A stretch of 46,505 bases of DNA. Origin: Minisyncoccota bacterium (GTDB taxonomy: Bacteria > Patescibacteriota > Minisyncoccia > Phycocordibacterales > UBA918). A program made the translations under genes and the position numbers. Below, in pieces: positions 40,401-45,368 of the stretch; position 1 is the stretch's first letter, and each line of letters begins with the position of its first letter. The notes below the pieces were generated by a model that did not search any database, was not told the DNA's origin, and was given only the letters and a program-made list of their open reading frames with translations. The stretch is taken from the NCBI GenBank assembly GCA_021129515.1, contig JAJOLD010000001.1, forward strand, positions 1-46,505, written 5' to 3'.

Positions 40401-42081
40401 TACCAGTGCTGGTTCAGGTGATGAAACCTGTACGTACTTTGGTGTACAAGGCATGGGGAGTAACTACGGTATCTGTCTTGCACTCTTTGGTATTGACCGT
40501 ATGGCATTGGTTGAAGATGTCGAGTTTAACGATAGTAGCGGTACGGTGCTTGCGAGTACCACTGTCAGTTTTGTGACAGGATGGCACGAAGTAGAAATTG
40601 ACTGGCAAACCAGTGGCACTATGGATGTCACCCTTTCACGTAGTGGAAGTGTCGTTGCAACAACATCTGCAACCGATAGCACCTATACATCAGGTGGTAT
40701 TGGATTTGGATTCTGGTTCCAGAATGGTGGTTGGGATAGTTATACCTCTCGACCGCGCATGCAGACCGCACCAACTGTGTGGATTGGTGATGAATCAGTA
40801 GCAGGTGGTGCGTCTTGGGCTGCCGCACAAGATACCGAGGTGACCACACTGTCTATTGGTGATACCGCACGCGTACGATTCTTAATTGAAAATACTGGTC
40901 TTGATATTACCAATCAAAACTTTGAAATCGAGTATGCTGCGAAAGGAACTGCACCAAGTTGTGAAGCAGTGGCTGGCAACACCTATACGGCAGTACCAAC
41001 ACAAGCGTCATGTGGTGCAAATGCTATCTGTATGAGTACGTCAACGCATGTGGTAAATCTTGCTGCAACCGCTGATTTGCTCACGGGTGCAGCGGGTGAC
41101 TTCACAGCAGGTCAATTTGTAGAGGACGCCTCAACACAAACGAGCAATCTCGATGTCCTGACCGATGAATTTACCGAACTTGAGTACGCACTCACTCCAA
41201 CAAGCAATGCCATTGATTCAAGCTACTGTTTCCGAGTGACCAATGCGGGTACCGATTTGGATGCATACATTAGTGTTGCGGGTATGGTGCTCCGCTTTGA
41301 CCCCGTTATTACTGCACTCAGCTTGAATAATGGAGACGATATTGTATTAAGTCCCGGTGCGACCACCACCGTTTACGCAACGGGTACCGTCACTGACCTC
41401 AACGGTTTTGCCGATTTGGATGTTGCCACAGCAACGATATACAGAAGTGGGGTGGGAGAGACCTGTACTGAAGATGCTAATGATTGTTATCGAGCGGGCA
41501 ATGCATCTTGTACTTTGAATAGTTGTGGCGGTACTGCTTGTGCATTGGAATGTTCGGTTGATATGTACTACTTTGCTGACCCAACCGATATTGGTACCTA
41601 TGCCGGTGAAACCTGGCGGGCATTTGCTGAAATTGCCGACGTATCAGGCAGTACCGCAACCGCAACCGCACCATCTATTGATTTGTTGACCCTGCGCGCA
41701 ATTACGGTTGACGATAGTATTGCATACGGTGCTCTTGCGCCATCAAGTGATACCGGTGCCGTCAATGCGTCAACAACTGTTGAAAATATTGGTAATGATA
41801 ATATTGATATTAGTATTTCTGGTACAAACTTAACGGATGGTGCGACCTCAGAAATTCCAGTGTCTGAACAACGCTTTGCAACCTCGACCTTCACCTATGC
41901 GTCGTGTGTGATTTGTTCCACGCTCAGTACCACCTCGTCCAGCTATGAAGTTGACCTGTGGAAACCAACCACGACAACACCAGGAGTCACTGATGAAATC
42001 TACTGGGGTATTAACATTCCATTTGGTGTTGCCGGTACCGCACATTCCGGAGAAAACACATTCTCCGCAATCGCGGATTAG
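22411..42081 (+). CDS. Giant secreted modular surface protein (about 6,557 residues)
   Basis: One uninterrupted frame of 19.7 kb; the ATG at 22411 (MRFFSKTTRK) is preferred over TTG at 22366. A signal peptide (KIFAIYGLCMLCGLGMFAHA) is followed by Thr/Ala/Glu/Asp-rich low-complexity stretches (about residues 113-403 and 677-777). Next come DUF2341 modules (near 907, 971-1060, 3297 and 5823; e.g. SWNTRMAITV, DFDWTSRKAITI), two of them followed by a LamG/ConA-like domain (about 1100-1300 and 3410-3630). FN3-like domains carry YWWRVRGRDPDG and YWWRVRAKDPAGGD (about 1940-2330). A long beta-repeat region (about 3630-5810) has three copies of a large module. The C-terminal ~400 residues have Cys pairs and end YWGINIPFGVAG. 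No TM helix or LPXTG sorting motif is seen at the C-terminus, so it is secreted or held by partners. The codon usage resembles its neighbours. It is probably an adhesin or surface-layer fibre; binding targets are unknown. Confidence 0.93.
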   Translation: MRFFSKTTRKNNIIPLFTALYGTASAFRSGRRKIFAIYGLCMLCGLGMFAHAQLGQSTVTTIETVHVFPEQVTAVGWKNVESVVVQNLDEFALYQEFNKINSSYPDSDFFKKEIATQEKNPDTESESAETPEPVAVPQDIEVEKETEQSEVAASTSEAPAVVSDDTEVQATTTTEQVAEPVAAGTTDAVSDTDAEDTDTAETPAADDTAPVADTDALEVAEDEEPEAETETPAASDEQDTVDAPVAYTPVPFTSVFAALIDPMPFVSTATTVPFIDISQESVAYIEADAEVVEDVVLVDSTVETEVPVDASEDTPDTSVGTVPMATTTSSEADTIPTVTTETPHEEVVATSTIPTASEPSEAATTTESVVADVDTPHATTTTATATPVHGSVAEEVYASTTVSCDGACAFSSITLSGFGLPIFDEERALRGAQLRMSFAAQRKETRDVIQNMHVRYSFDDGATWIPGGDVFIQEDASNSLNGGYFLFALPQIADPALLDNLTVELVYRDNPAVLTGLFVDAVWLEVFTVSETVDPLLSVQELLKDNGFDAQPLSGDVLVLDDGTALQFDTTDENEDETLIIKSNDLIYEGLTKTTTYFNVTNTSNTKDTFTLQTYFPEDVGTVLALEEWNQNKEKEIVVPEYRPYIYHCEAGWERSDGSVESTLEDLSRALIEAVAETEADTATSTPASDAATTTEAIDVAESLTAATTTDDAPVPAPLDTDADDIDVPHSATTEIEAPVPDAVPLLQANLSLVSSATTTDDATATMDEAHPADEEIPAYVCRNTTIVRQCDVIEGDNTTCRVNNMKVATHEVTRYYGGWEESAITAGAVEKDTGVLHKVKQFFGFAARTKAVPDVFEARSYSETTYTIEPGETKYFKMDIEFPPLSRGEFWVEAIGAREYGLLDPFWSSEWKYRLPVMLDNTLGSDTLTDHQVRFTIPSTATDFWSNVNADGSDVRFVQEVPGTSDDTWYDTSWNTRMAITVQASEVDATLNNFPVYVDLATLGAEFFDAVRSDGGDIRVTAADGVTEVPYELVAIDTSAETGELHFQASSIASSVDTVFYIYYDNEGALGYARTDTYGSEQVWDSNYLGVYHLVETSAGVAGEFKDSTSNAHDGVGENTLPTPTTGFMGVGQNMQSGHIDLGAASRWTDIGTNDEFNLSAWINLDNSSSDYAIVSQWSGGGAGVLLWADAGGSGDGFCLYGGNYAPSDCQDQNDQSPGTWQHIVARYDSIDWSLYIDGAISGSGAVSQSLTQQPVGFSIGSVQADDNTHAFDGRMDEIRISSIDRGENWLESEYTNQSAPTTFYATSTPDELVTTQYSELDFWIQHFSTTTNEADVWVQVDTLAAGASTTIYLYYGNEDATMGSDAFSPFTYDTLTPTYYVLDDIATGPIQVYSYIDNNQVRIDDGTPVSLDAGEMTSFSTYSGSSTISALGPIAATIDAAAADSITPVAFASTTQAGPTNRNTSQWFVLSPFASSSVQTYIANSGTPDENFSVATGTVVTSNTDAGGGQSVILESSDPILVYHRESGSRDSFVLYPPTTDDLYGIDSNSVYVTALADDPDPTVYCSSGSSATVTGVTRGERQNVSTCVAAGEGVGDAVRFTGASTPFAAIQQADSDGSESTTFWPEYEFGTTYYIPTDMAYAAIVCAPRYGTTTLEIQPNGGGSALESATCVPGANIPGKAYFDNGRGGDTLAYAAGHMIVSTNDVPFYVIYEDDEEDNDETNILTNVQGRKFTKTPITAAFGAQEIIIDAEYTQHSFGWYENTDAETVTDAWSLGEGAYATEGVHITGQGAVNDDDVLRLRINALASAATGTATSSAFKLQYAVSDTCAVSSTSWHDVGAIGSTTAHFTGYDNASVSDGATLASTTLASSTVFATYEEENLSSRNPVDINPGAYAEWDWVIQSANASVNTNYCFRMVREGGQPLVSYTTYPELYTAGPPLQATTLVYFDNEHTADLDSVLDFTAVDAAGDDINYQVQIDTDPSFGSPVVDRNSLTNFLEFENINTPSDKAPFTSGNRIRFTSPTTLTASTTYWWRVRGRDPDGSNTYGTWSVPSSFTTNGAIVVSEWHQTTGHQFDTDTLVNLATSTGAVSLTSSPAVLTTSAIDFDDATVGNAWGAVTWSDTETSGTILYQIEYYDGTSWALVPDSALANNSIGNGTAPLNILGLDTDTYNQIRIVATLTGATLSIEDLTVQWGQRVNTPTLLDPFDNEKIADTTPEFTFTTTDPQLDDLVYEVSYSTDYIFVSSTTVNSSTTPADFANVSTPLDTNPYNSGDTIRYTIPGGAALTNGETYWWRVRAKDPAGGDAWSPWSDADALTVDTSVTVSTWFQTTQAQFAQGELDGLVASTSGSVGLNTEIGEYGKVIVDAEDWTTVNTTGSYNTPVVVASLRYAPQGETQRAVRVRNKTETSFEIKADDPNGVLTGTTTVDYLVMEAGDWTMADGAGGTRVIAGTFSEVSDVQGGGSYAGSGYGEDVAFSPPFASAPAIVATVSTENDASWVVAHLNDGNTRSNPPDASNMGIYLGRSALSAVHDPEDVDYIAIESGHGTNNGGEFDADVGSDSHNEPPVTAEAYNTAFSVAPEVIIVMQAAEQDGNGAWFSVYEDTAPTAANYYPVSDEAGDRNHTPEPVFAISFENASGVLVREASSGGGLSGTIYSEPIYFSDGAGPKFEEFLWSDSTPGTSTIRYQLEYLAGGSTWTLIPDTDLAGNSVGTTTAPVDLTGLDVVTYDTIRIVGTLACANGTCPELHDWTIAWSEGVTVSGTAQEYDRATAVTSGTVRIAVNGVLSANTGTIAGGTWSINNITAFAGDVITVFVDGAAEAQEAVNVFVYDGIGDMTGVALYEQHLALDADETATTTLAHLSTYDNSVSGDEDIFFDVDGLGDLTLCTAGACSRINLYIGAGNSFVPATSTAETLRVHDYVNDGFVALDGNTLEVSGSWENNANTQIDTSTVIFTASSTVETLADVSGTLSFNNLTFGNAASTAQWQSAYPYSIAGDLSVQYGTLDRASSTITVSGDITTGAAGIWSGVATTTFAGTAPAQWTDATTLGQDIGHVVIDGPALTVAAQSNVRASSIIIGADDTFDAGGTYTIAVLGDVTNNNIFTPRTSTLALVGASSVVTMNNSSLYTVHASATMSVAFTDTNIVVLDNFQIATGTVTLPTGTTTIGGSFSNIGGNFAHNNGAVDMVSTGAETIAQQGTNFLNAFYNLSFTGSGSWSFVDTAATTTNDFIITDGAVTLPSSQLTVGGAYRTEGSGSFAHNTGEVVLLVTASDAVTTNGSAFEDVRIRNAASGAWYDFDWTSRKAITIDASVIDATLTNFPVYVDLADLGSDFFTEVNADGGDIRITQSDGVTEVAREVVAINTGAETGELHFNATSIASTTDTTFYIYYGNSGASEPAASATYGSENTWNSNYEAVYHLSESGSTYSDSTSNGHDGTGEGTNPTVTTGVLGDGQDIASGRIDLGNGMNTDLISAGAYVVSVWVNLDTSASDQSPVSQYTAAGDFLFWADAGGGGTGFCHYNGTYMPSDCVDLNNQNVSTWQYLVARHDGSVGSVYVDGQITGVGDTSSTFAVDAGVRFSIGTQNGDSTARQFNGQVDEVRIVSSALSAEWIAAEYQNQATTTDFYTIAASEDVFARTFTEAAATVLGDITIESGEVVFPSGVLSVGGSFDNDGTFAANNGTVLFNSAAGSETIAAGVSSFATVQFNHAAGDFTITEHATATDALALVDAASFTVNSGLVLASQGAFTNTVGGASTTWTGTTLKLSSGGDVPINTTADAGDTYATLLTTGDTSVSMWNSAAGTYTTMDTASIYSQDHAGVDGDLYIFGTYTRDSGTEYWSYATDFDGTDLGTTSPRAVSVHVENGASVTIATSSFEMRGVAGASTTVDAQSGSFAITAAHATVTAEYFTMTGTDADGLALTSSTTVTTFDRFMFTIGAGVSAVTVDASTIDTNPAAQFFETGFVSGGGSANVTLSGSPTSFWWFRDGAGDRYGEAFDNADGNPGALRWDDSNYTIDISGTVYADDGTTTLGGPTCDGVTNVVRVVVDGGTYTDSVPCSDASGAYTLSNVAYVGDADLVVYLDTNGGVLGSVYTKTPTGNITDLNIYAHRVMTRHEDTAAMTIADMVHYDEDDDSDLRVSTATGSPDTVIVRADTELIIASSTTFAPSGTVTVESGGSGMAYDGSFHIDDNATFTASGTETHRVGGSFFRDTGSSFDAASTTFIFTATTSGKAITSVVSGDTAFHAVQFTGVGGAWNLNTDIALTADLTLATGTLTGTGNITLTQGAFTGDGSLSLGGGTVSIAEGSVLGGVNPWTFHNITLGTGTTYGTTTRASLATTTVGGVLTVTAGHVLDMGGSHWELAGAGTPLVLTGTLDTATSTVRYSASAATNIVSGAYYNLLLSASGNAPTYTAIGPGITVGNALTIGGATTTNVTFTTNDTALDVAGDMTIATTGVFVASDSGSFTLAGSYDNNGTFTAGDGTVTFDGVGSATVAAGSSAFATVLLTGTGDYTFSEYASATEAFSIGSSVGSFTLASGETLAVGGTFTNALGGASTTWSGSTLELAGGSNYAINAKTIADRYNTLVVADGTQIRMWNSSATTTMVLDTSSLYSMDHAGVDGAVYVYGTYTKTAGTDYWSYATDFDGTDLSGGDERAASVYFAEYSTTTYTGGGLQVLGTASATTTLQKQPPLASGVTIVDGFTSGTTKTISAGINRLLVVGIFAEDSATNADIDTVTYGGETMTEIHDEQITTVFTNAVWVGYLDETGMSAAIGNTISPTWVGGTPDSSVLYSSVVLGHVDQVNPISGWSADSAASVATLQATSSLSVADGDRTLYFTGVGSGGVTHTPSSGYTEGTEEDDTSAVAATAHRAITGSGTEYPTATWSSAVNHVVMLSLNVRFATPLASTYGLRIGGTASTTWSYYSIREIDADGLTFSGTPNVTSLSYGDFLVAHDGGSALTIGGTVINENPAKNFVANTFATSSTFATAYNVTATGTAISSWRFVSHVGDLAGESYDNDLGGDPGYVVWDDSAANITISGNVYSDEGSTVSSVCDGATNNITLRVAGLTSYTTSCNATTGFYQITGVAYGPTDTLTLYIDNEPENAANVTVAPVSSIGDMHLYENRVIVRHENTDPLTIADMSVWDDSDDGDIPFTAVDGGTDTLTLPADYKLIVWNNKTFAPAGNITLAGGGAGAAYDGTLALFADAQFAAADGENHSIGGSMVMDADAVFDAQESTMTFTTTAAARTIDTNEQPFYKLTFNGTGSWSIANTDLAVDSDLSITQGTLTLPSGTTTISGSMNAGGGSFAHNNGVVVFDSAGTGEVLLTGGSAFNELIFTGDGSWNMNDTHATATDRVRIANGAVRFPSGSMAIGADLTVHATGTLMHNNGAVWLTSTAPTTTVTLTGSDLYTLVANGDSELVFADTNVALQGDLTLLQGTTTAATGTLSIGGSFQNDASFSHASGTLYFNSGDTGETVSVGGDALHNVLFASAGGGWTMVTSATTTGNFSLTNATGYVQTSGTTLTVAGVFTNTVGGAATTWTNTTLRLTSGTDYAINTKAAGGDSYATIALADEMDVRSWNSSYTTVTLATSSLYSQDHASVDGDLYIYGDFTLATGTAYWSYATDFDGTVLTGGSRRAVDVFIASGSTVSVDGGSLYMVGDATATTTVQGVSGYTYPFSVASGLFDAQYYAFRNLNASGLHFADTPTINALSYGDFVLDVSGGSLITLSSTTLNANASMVIPGVRFATTSAISGVNVTLLGTTTNAWQFIGHSGNISGEAYDSDDGTNCGSIRWDDSSCLLTQQTGYRWRTDDGGLGVPDDEWLDTDWSKRRQIRVRNDDATTYTNMPVRVEVSYDSDMQTDFEDVRFTDAAGTTELSYWVERYTASTDATVWVLAPSLAASDITTIYMYYGNALATSSASGTAVFNAFDDFEDNDIAEYSGDTTLFQTDTTFNYNGNFGLEASDTNEKTDNGLYDTTDVAGQGEIIRYLQYIDTSAGSGDETCTYFGVQGMGSNYGICLALFGIDRMALVEDVEFNDSSGTVLASTTVSFVTGWHEVEIDWQTSGTMDVTLSRSGSVVATTSATDSTYTSGGIGFGFWFQNGGWDSYTSRPRMQTAPTVWIGDESVAGGASWAAAQDTEVTTLSIGDTARVRFLIENTGLDITNQNFEIEYAAKGTAPSCEAVAGNTYTAVPTQASCGANAICMSTSTHVVNLAATADLLTGAAGDFTAGQFVEDASTQTSNLDVLTDEFTELEYALTPTSNAIDSSYCFRVTNAGTDLDAYISVAGMVLRFDPVITALSLNNGDDIVLSPGATTTVYATGTVTDLNGFADLDVATATIYRSGVGETCTEDANDCYRAGNASCTLNSCGGTACALECSVDMYYFADPTDIGTYAGETWRAFAEIADVSGSTATATAPSIDLLTLRAITVDDSIAYGALAPSSDTGAVNASTTVENIGNDNIDISISGTNLTDGATSEIPVSEQRFATSTFTYASCVICSTLSTTSSSYEVDLWKPTTTTPGVTDEIYWGINIPFGVAGTAHSGENTFSAIAD
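33350..39850 (+). repeat. Three large tandem modules inside the giant gene
   Basis: The marker YWSYATDFDGT is coded at 33928, 36322 and 39273, each preceded by SQDHA/SMDHA..VDG and followed by a parallel series of strands. Copies 1 and 2 share further segments (CDG.TN, RHE.T..TIADM, FAP.G...GG.G.AYDG, GGS). The distance 2-3 exceeds 1-2 by 557 nt, which fits an extra domain inserted in copy 2 (about 36490-37120). A weaker relative of the module starts at about 30690 (SGTAQEYDRA...LDADETATTTLAHL). Copies differ at the DNA level, so the duplications are old. Confidence 0.7.
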
Positions 42082-42160
42082 GTACGTGTTTATAAGACTA
42101 TCAGTGCAATACCTTACATGATGCTACACTTATGTATATACGGTATGAGACGTTGGTTTT

Positions 42161-42394
42161 TTGGGTGGACTTTCGGGGATAGTTATGGGGGTAACCTTTG
42201 GAATAACTGTGAATATTCTGCTGAATGTCGTTGCGGGGCAGTTTGGCGGTCAGGCAGTTAATCTGTTTTCGTTTCCATTGCAATTCCTCTTATTTATTAC
42301 CATTTTCTCAGCAGCAGTGGGGTATTTAACCGGTATTTTCCCAGCACGACGCGCATCACAATTGAACCCCTCGGATGCGATTCGGTATGAATAA
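42161..42394 (+). pseudogene. C-terminal relic of an FtsX/MacB-type ABC permease
   Basis: The 77-residue frame (TTG at 42161) reads LGGLSGIVMGVTFGITVNILL, then a second TM segment (FPLQFLLFITIFSAAVGYLTGIF) and the closing motif PARRASQLNPSDAIRYE. This is the conserved end of MacB/LolC/FtsX-like permeases, which are normally about 400 aa. Upstream in the same frame there is a stop codon (TGA near 42143) and then the end of the giant gene, so only the last TM pair is left. The fragment probably stayed behind after a rearrangement that placed the surface genes here. Confidence 0.75.
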
Positions 42395-42469
42395 GGTTCT
42401 GTGCATAACTCTCGTACAGAATTGTCAACAGTTCGATACAATAGTGGGTAAGTATATATTAATCATTGT

Positions 42470-44308
42470 ATGTCATATAACACAGATTATTTACGTACGG
42501 CGGGTAAAATAACTGTGTACACAACACTTGTAGGTGTATTGGTATTCGTGGCGGTGTTTATCTTTAACCTTGGTGCGAAAGAAATTCATGTCGTCGATGC
42601 GCAAAGCTCTGCAACAACAACGGTAACGGTGCTCAACATTGCTCCGGCATGGACCATAGACGCACAGGAAGAAATTGGTTCTTCCACAACCACGCCAACC
42701 AACGCTGGTGATGAAATTGCATGGGCTGCTGTAGGTACTGACTCTAATGCAGAACCATACTATTTGCTCGTGTGTAGCGACAATGCCACACCAACGGCAA
42801 ACTCTGGTGCTGCACCAGAGTGTGACCCTAGTGCAACGCAGTGGGCAGTGTCCACCTCAACGGTGAGTGGTACTCAAGCACGTGCCGCAACGACAACCCA
42901 AGATAGTTGGGCTGAAGTAAATACCTGGTATGCATGGATTTGTGACGACAACGCGGTCAGTCCACGATGTAATGGTACGACCACACAGGGTACGGGTACC
43001 ACCTCATCACCATTTGAGGTGAATCACCGTCCGTCATTTACACTCTATTCTGACGACTCTCCTGCAGATCCTGGCTCAGTAGTGACATTTACGGCAACCT
43101 CATCAGACACTGATGTTTCAGGTATACAGGACTCCGTACGGTTGTTTGTGTGTGCAACTGCTGGGTTTGACACGGTAACCGATGACTGTACGGGCGATAC
43201 ACTTGCCAGCACGACGTTACCTGGCTCCACCAGTGGTGTCGCAACCGCAAGCTATACCGTTGTTATTCCAACACAAGACGCCGACTTTAACGCGTACGGA
43301 TATATTATCGATAGCCACGGATTTGAAGCATCAGGTGGCGCACAGGGTACTGATGCAACCCTTACCGTCAACAATGTAGCGCCAACGGTAGACAGCTCTT
43401 CTATTAGTGTCAACGGGGGAACCGATATGGCACTTACCGTGGAGGCTGGGGAAACCACCGGATTCACGCTCTCATTTACCTCAAGCGACAACAATAGTTG
43501 TGATGCAGTTGGAGGAGGCGCTGCTGATGAAATTACTGATTATCAGTTGTCACTCTATCGTTCTGGAGTGAGCTCAACCACCTGTACACCAACAGGCACC
43601 TATAATGCAAACAATTGTTATCCAAGTGCTGTAGCGACAACGACATGGGACCTTGCATGTACCGCATCGACTACCTCATGTACGGGTGCAACTGATGCAA
43701 CTATGGATTGGAACTGTACATTCCCACTTTGGTACATTACTGACCCAACCGACGGAACAGCAACCTCAACGCAATACAATACTGAAAACTGGCTCGCGCA
43801 GGTACAAGCAATTGACGACGACTCTGCAACAGGAACACTCTCAGAAACTGATACTGGTGTTGAAGTAAACAGCTTCCTAGCATTTGCACTCAATACACTT
43901 TCTATTCCGTATGGTTCACTTGAACCAGGGCAACAAAACGACCCACTGGTTGCTACAACCACTATTACGGCAACTGGTAATGTCGGACTTGATAAAGATG
44001 TGGAAGGTGAGTCGATGTGTACCACCTACACCTCAGCAACTGAGTGTCCAAACTCTGCAAGTTCCACTATTCCAGCATCAGAACAACGATTTAGTACTAC
44101 GTCATCAACCTACGCTGCAGCGACTGCACTATCCTCAACAACACCGCAAGAAGTTGAAATAAACGTACCAAAATCAACCGCAACCTCCTCAACCGCAACT
44201 GCAGATGCATACTGGGGTATTCGAATTCCCGTATCCATCACCCATGCAGGTGACTACACCGGTGAAAACACCTTTACGGCAAAGGTCGGTGAGTCTGTAG
44301 ACTGGTAG
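42470..44308 (+). CDS. Secreted beta-rich protein sharing the giant protein's C-terminal region
   Basis: A 612-aa protein with an N-terminal signal anchor (ITVYTTLVGVLVFVAVFIFNLG, about residues 13-34), then beta-rich domains with paired cysteines (YYLLVCSDN, WYAWICDDNA, SVRLFVCATAGFD). The last ~250 residues parallel the giant protein: YRSGVSSTTCT, NNCYPSA, WYITDPTDGT, a central IPYGSLEPG (giant: IAYGALAPS), IPASEQRFSTT (giant: IPVSEQRFATS) and the end YWGIRIP..GDYTGENTFTAKV (giant: YWGINIP..HSGENTFSAIA). The C-terminal region is thus a shared domain. The order of signal anchor, beta domains and this end suggests a smaller version of the same surface component. No known enzyme motif is seen. 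Confidence 0.85.
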   Translation: MSYNTDYLRTAGKITVYTTLVGVLVFVAVFIFNLGAKEIHVVDAQSSATTTVTVLNIAPAWTIDAQEEIGSSTTTPTNAGDEIAWAAVGTDSNAEPYYLLVCSDNATPTANSGAAPECDPSATQWAVSTSTVSGTQARAATTTQDSWAEVNTWYAWICDDNAVSPRCNGTTTQGTGTTSSPFEVNHRPSFTLYSDDSPADPGSVVTFTATSSDTDVSGIQDSVRLFVCATAGFDTVTDDCTGDTLASTTLPGSTSGVATASYTVVIPTQDADFNAYGYIIDSHGFEASGGAQGTDATLTVNNVAPTVDSSSISVNGGTDMALTVEAGETTGFTLSFTSSDNNSCDAVGGGAADEITDYQLSLYRSGVSSTTCTPTGTYNANNCYPSAVATTTWDLACTASTTSCTGATDATMDWNCTFPLWYITDPTDGTATSTQYNTENWLAQVQAIDDDSATGTLSETDTGVEVNSFLAFALNTLSIPYGSLEPGQQNDPLVATTTITATGNVGLDKDVEGESMCTTYTSATECPNSASSTIPASEQRFSTTSSTYAAATALSSTTPQEVEINVPKSTATSSTATADAYWGIRIPVSITHAGDYTGENTFTAKVGESVDW

Positions 44309-44334
44309 CGCACACTGAAAAGTGTCACACAACA

Positions 44335-44371
44335 CAAGAACCACTGTTATGCAGCAGTGGTTCTTGCTTTT
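44335..44371 (+). terminator. Intrinsic terminator after the 42470 gene
   Basis: CAAGAACCACTG (44335-44346) pairs perfectly with CAGTGGTTCTTG (44355-44366) over an 8-nt loop, followed by CTTTT. It lies 27 nt after the stop codon. Confidence 0.88.
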
Positions 44372-44428
44372 GCGGCTTAGGTATTTGATAATTAGGAAGT
44401 GTGCGCGTCATGCACCAGCTTTTTTTGA

Positions 44429-45367
44429 ATGATGAAAACCATTCGCTCATTCTTTTATATATGCTTGCTCTTTGTGTTATGCGCCCGTGGTGTTGATGCC
44501 GGCTTTGGTATTACGCCGCCGTATCTGACAAACACAAGTCTGACTCGTAACTCTGTGTATGAACAGACTATTCTTTTGGTGCGTAGTAACCCGGTTGATG
44601 ATTTGAAGGCAACCATTACACTCGATGTTCCTGGTGTTAATGAATGGTTTGAAATTGTGGAGGGGCAAGAATTTCTCTTGCCAAAAGGCGAGCAAAAAGT
44701 GCCTATGACGGTGCGAGTGACCGTGCCTGGTGACGCTGACTATAAAAAATACACCGGTGATATCCGTATCAAAACAGGTGCCCCAGATGACCAAGTAACC
44801 TCGGGTGCGGTGAGTATTTCTTTGGGTGCACAAGTCGACGTTGATATTACCGTTATAGATAAAGTTATTAAAGATTTTAAAATTAGAAAGATTGGTATCT
44901 CCGATTTAAATGAAGGGCACGCCGTGGGATGGCTCTACTTCCCAGGAAAGATTCGATTTGAGATGAAGCTCGAAAACCTCGGTAACGTACCCGTTGCGCC
45001 TTCAGAGGTTGTATTCAGAATGTATGACTCTTCGGGAACGGTCCTCATTGAGGAAACAAAAAATAAAGGTCGTATTGCTGAGGTAGATCCATTTGAAATT
45101 GATACTGTATATGCAGAAATACCAACTAAACTACCAGCAGGAAATTATCTCGCCCGGTTTGAAATTAAAAATGAGGATGACATAAAACGAGAAGGGGAAT
45201 TGAGTGTGAGTATCTTGCCCTATGGTACATTGCAAACAGCAGGATTTGGATTCACGGGTCTTTCGTTACCACACAAATTATCAGTCATCCTGCCAGTACT
45301 CTTCTTGCTCGTACTCATTGCACTCTTTAGTGTACGGGTAGCCTCTGGGCGTAAGCGACGGCGTTGA
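44429..45367 (+). CDS. DUF916-like membrane-anchored Ig-fold protein
   Basis: A 312-aa protein: a signal peptide (SFFYICLLFVLCARGVDA, cleaved before GFGITPP), two Ig-like beta domains (about residues 25-125 and 150-270; motifs LPKGEQKVPMTVRVTVPGD and ENLGNVPVAPSEVVFRMYD), a C-terminal TM helix (LSVILPVLFLLVLIALFSV, about 284-302) and a basic tail SGRKRRR. The layout resembles WxL-interacting DUF916 proteins and the frameshifted gene at 14782, which suggests a paralogue. The next gene, a dockerin protein, starts 1 nt after its stop, so they form an operon. It may serve as a membrane partner for a secreted surface protein; this is inference. Confidence 0.8.
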   Translation: MMKTIRSFFYICLLFVLCARGVDAGFGITPPYLTNTSLTRNSVYEQTILLVRSNPVDDLKATITLDVPGVNEWFEIVEGQEFLLPKGEQKVPMTVRVTVPGDADYKKYTGDIRIKTGAPDDQVTSGAVSISLGAQVDVDITVIDKVIKDFKIRKIGISDLNEGHAVGWLYFPGKIRFEMKLENLGNVPVAPSEVVFRMYDSSGTVLIEETKNKGRIAEVDPFEIDTVYAEIPTKLPAGNYLARFEIKNEDDIKREGELSVSILPYGTLQTAGFGFTGLSLPHKLSVILPVLFLLVLIALFSVRVASGRKRRR

Positions 45368-45368
45368 T

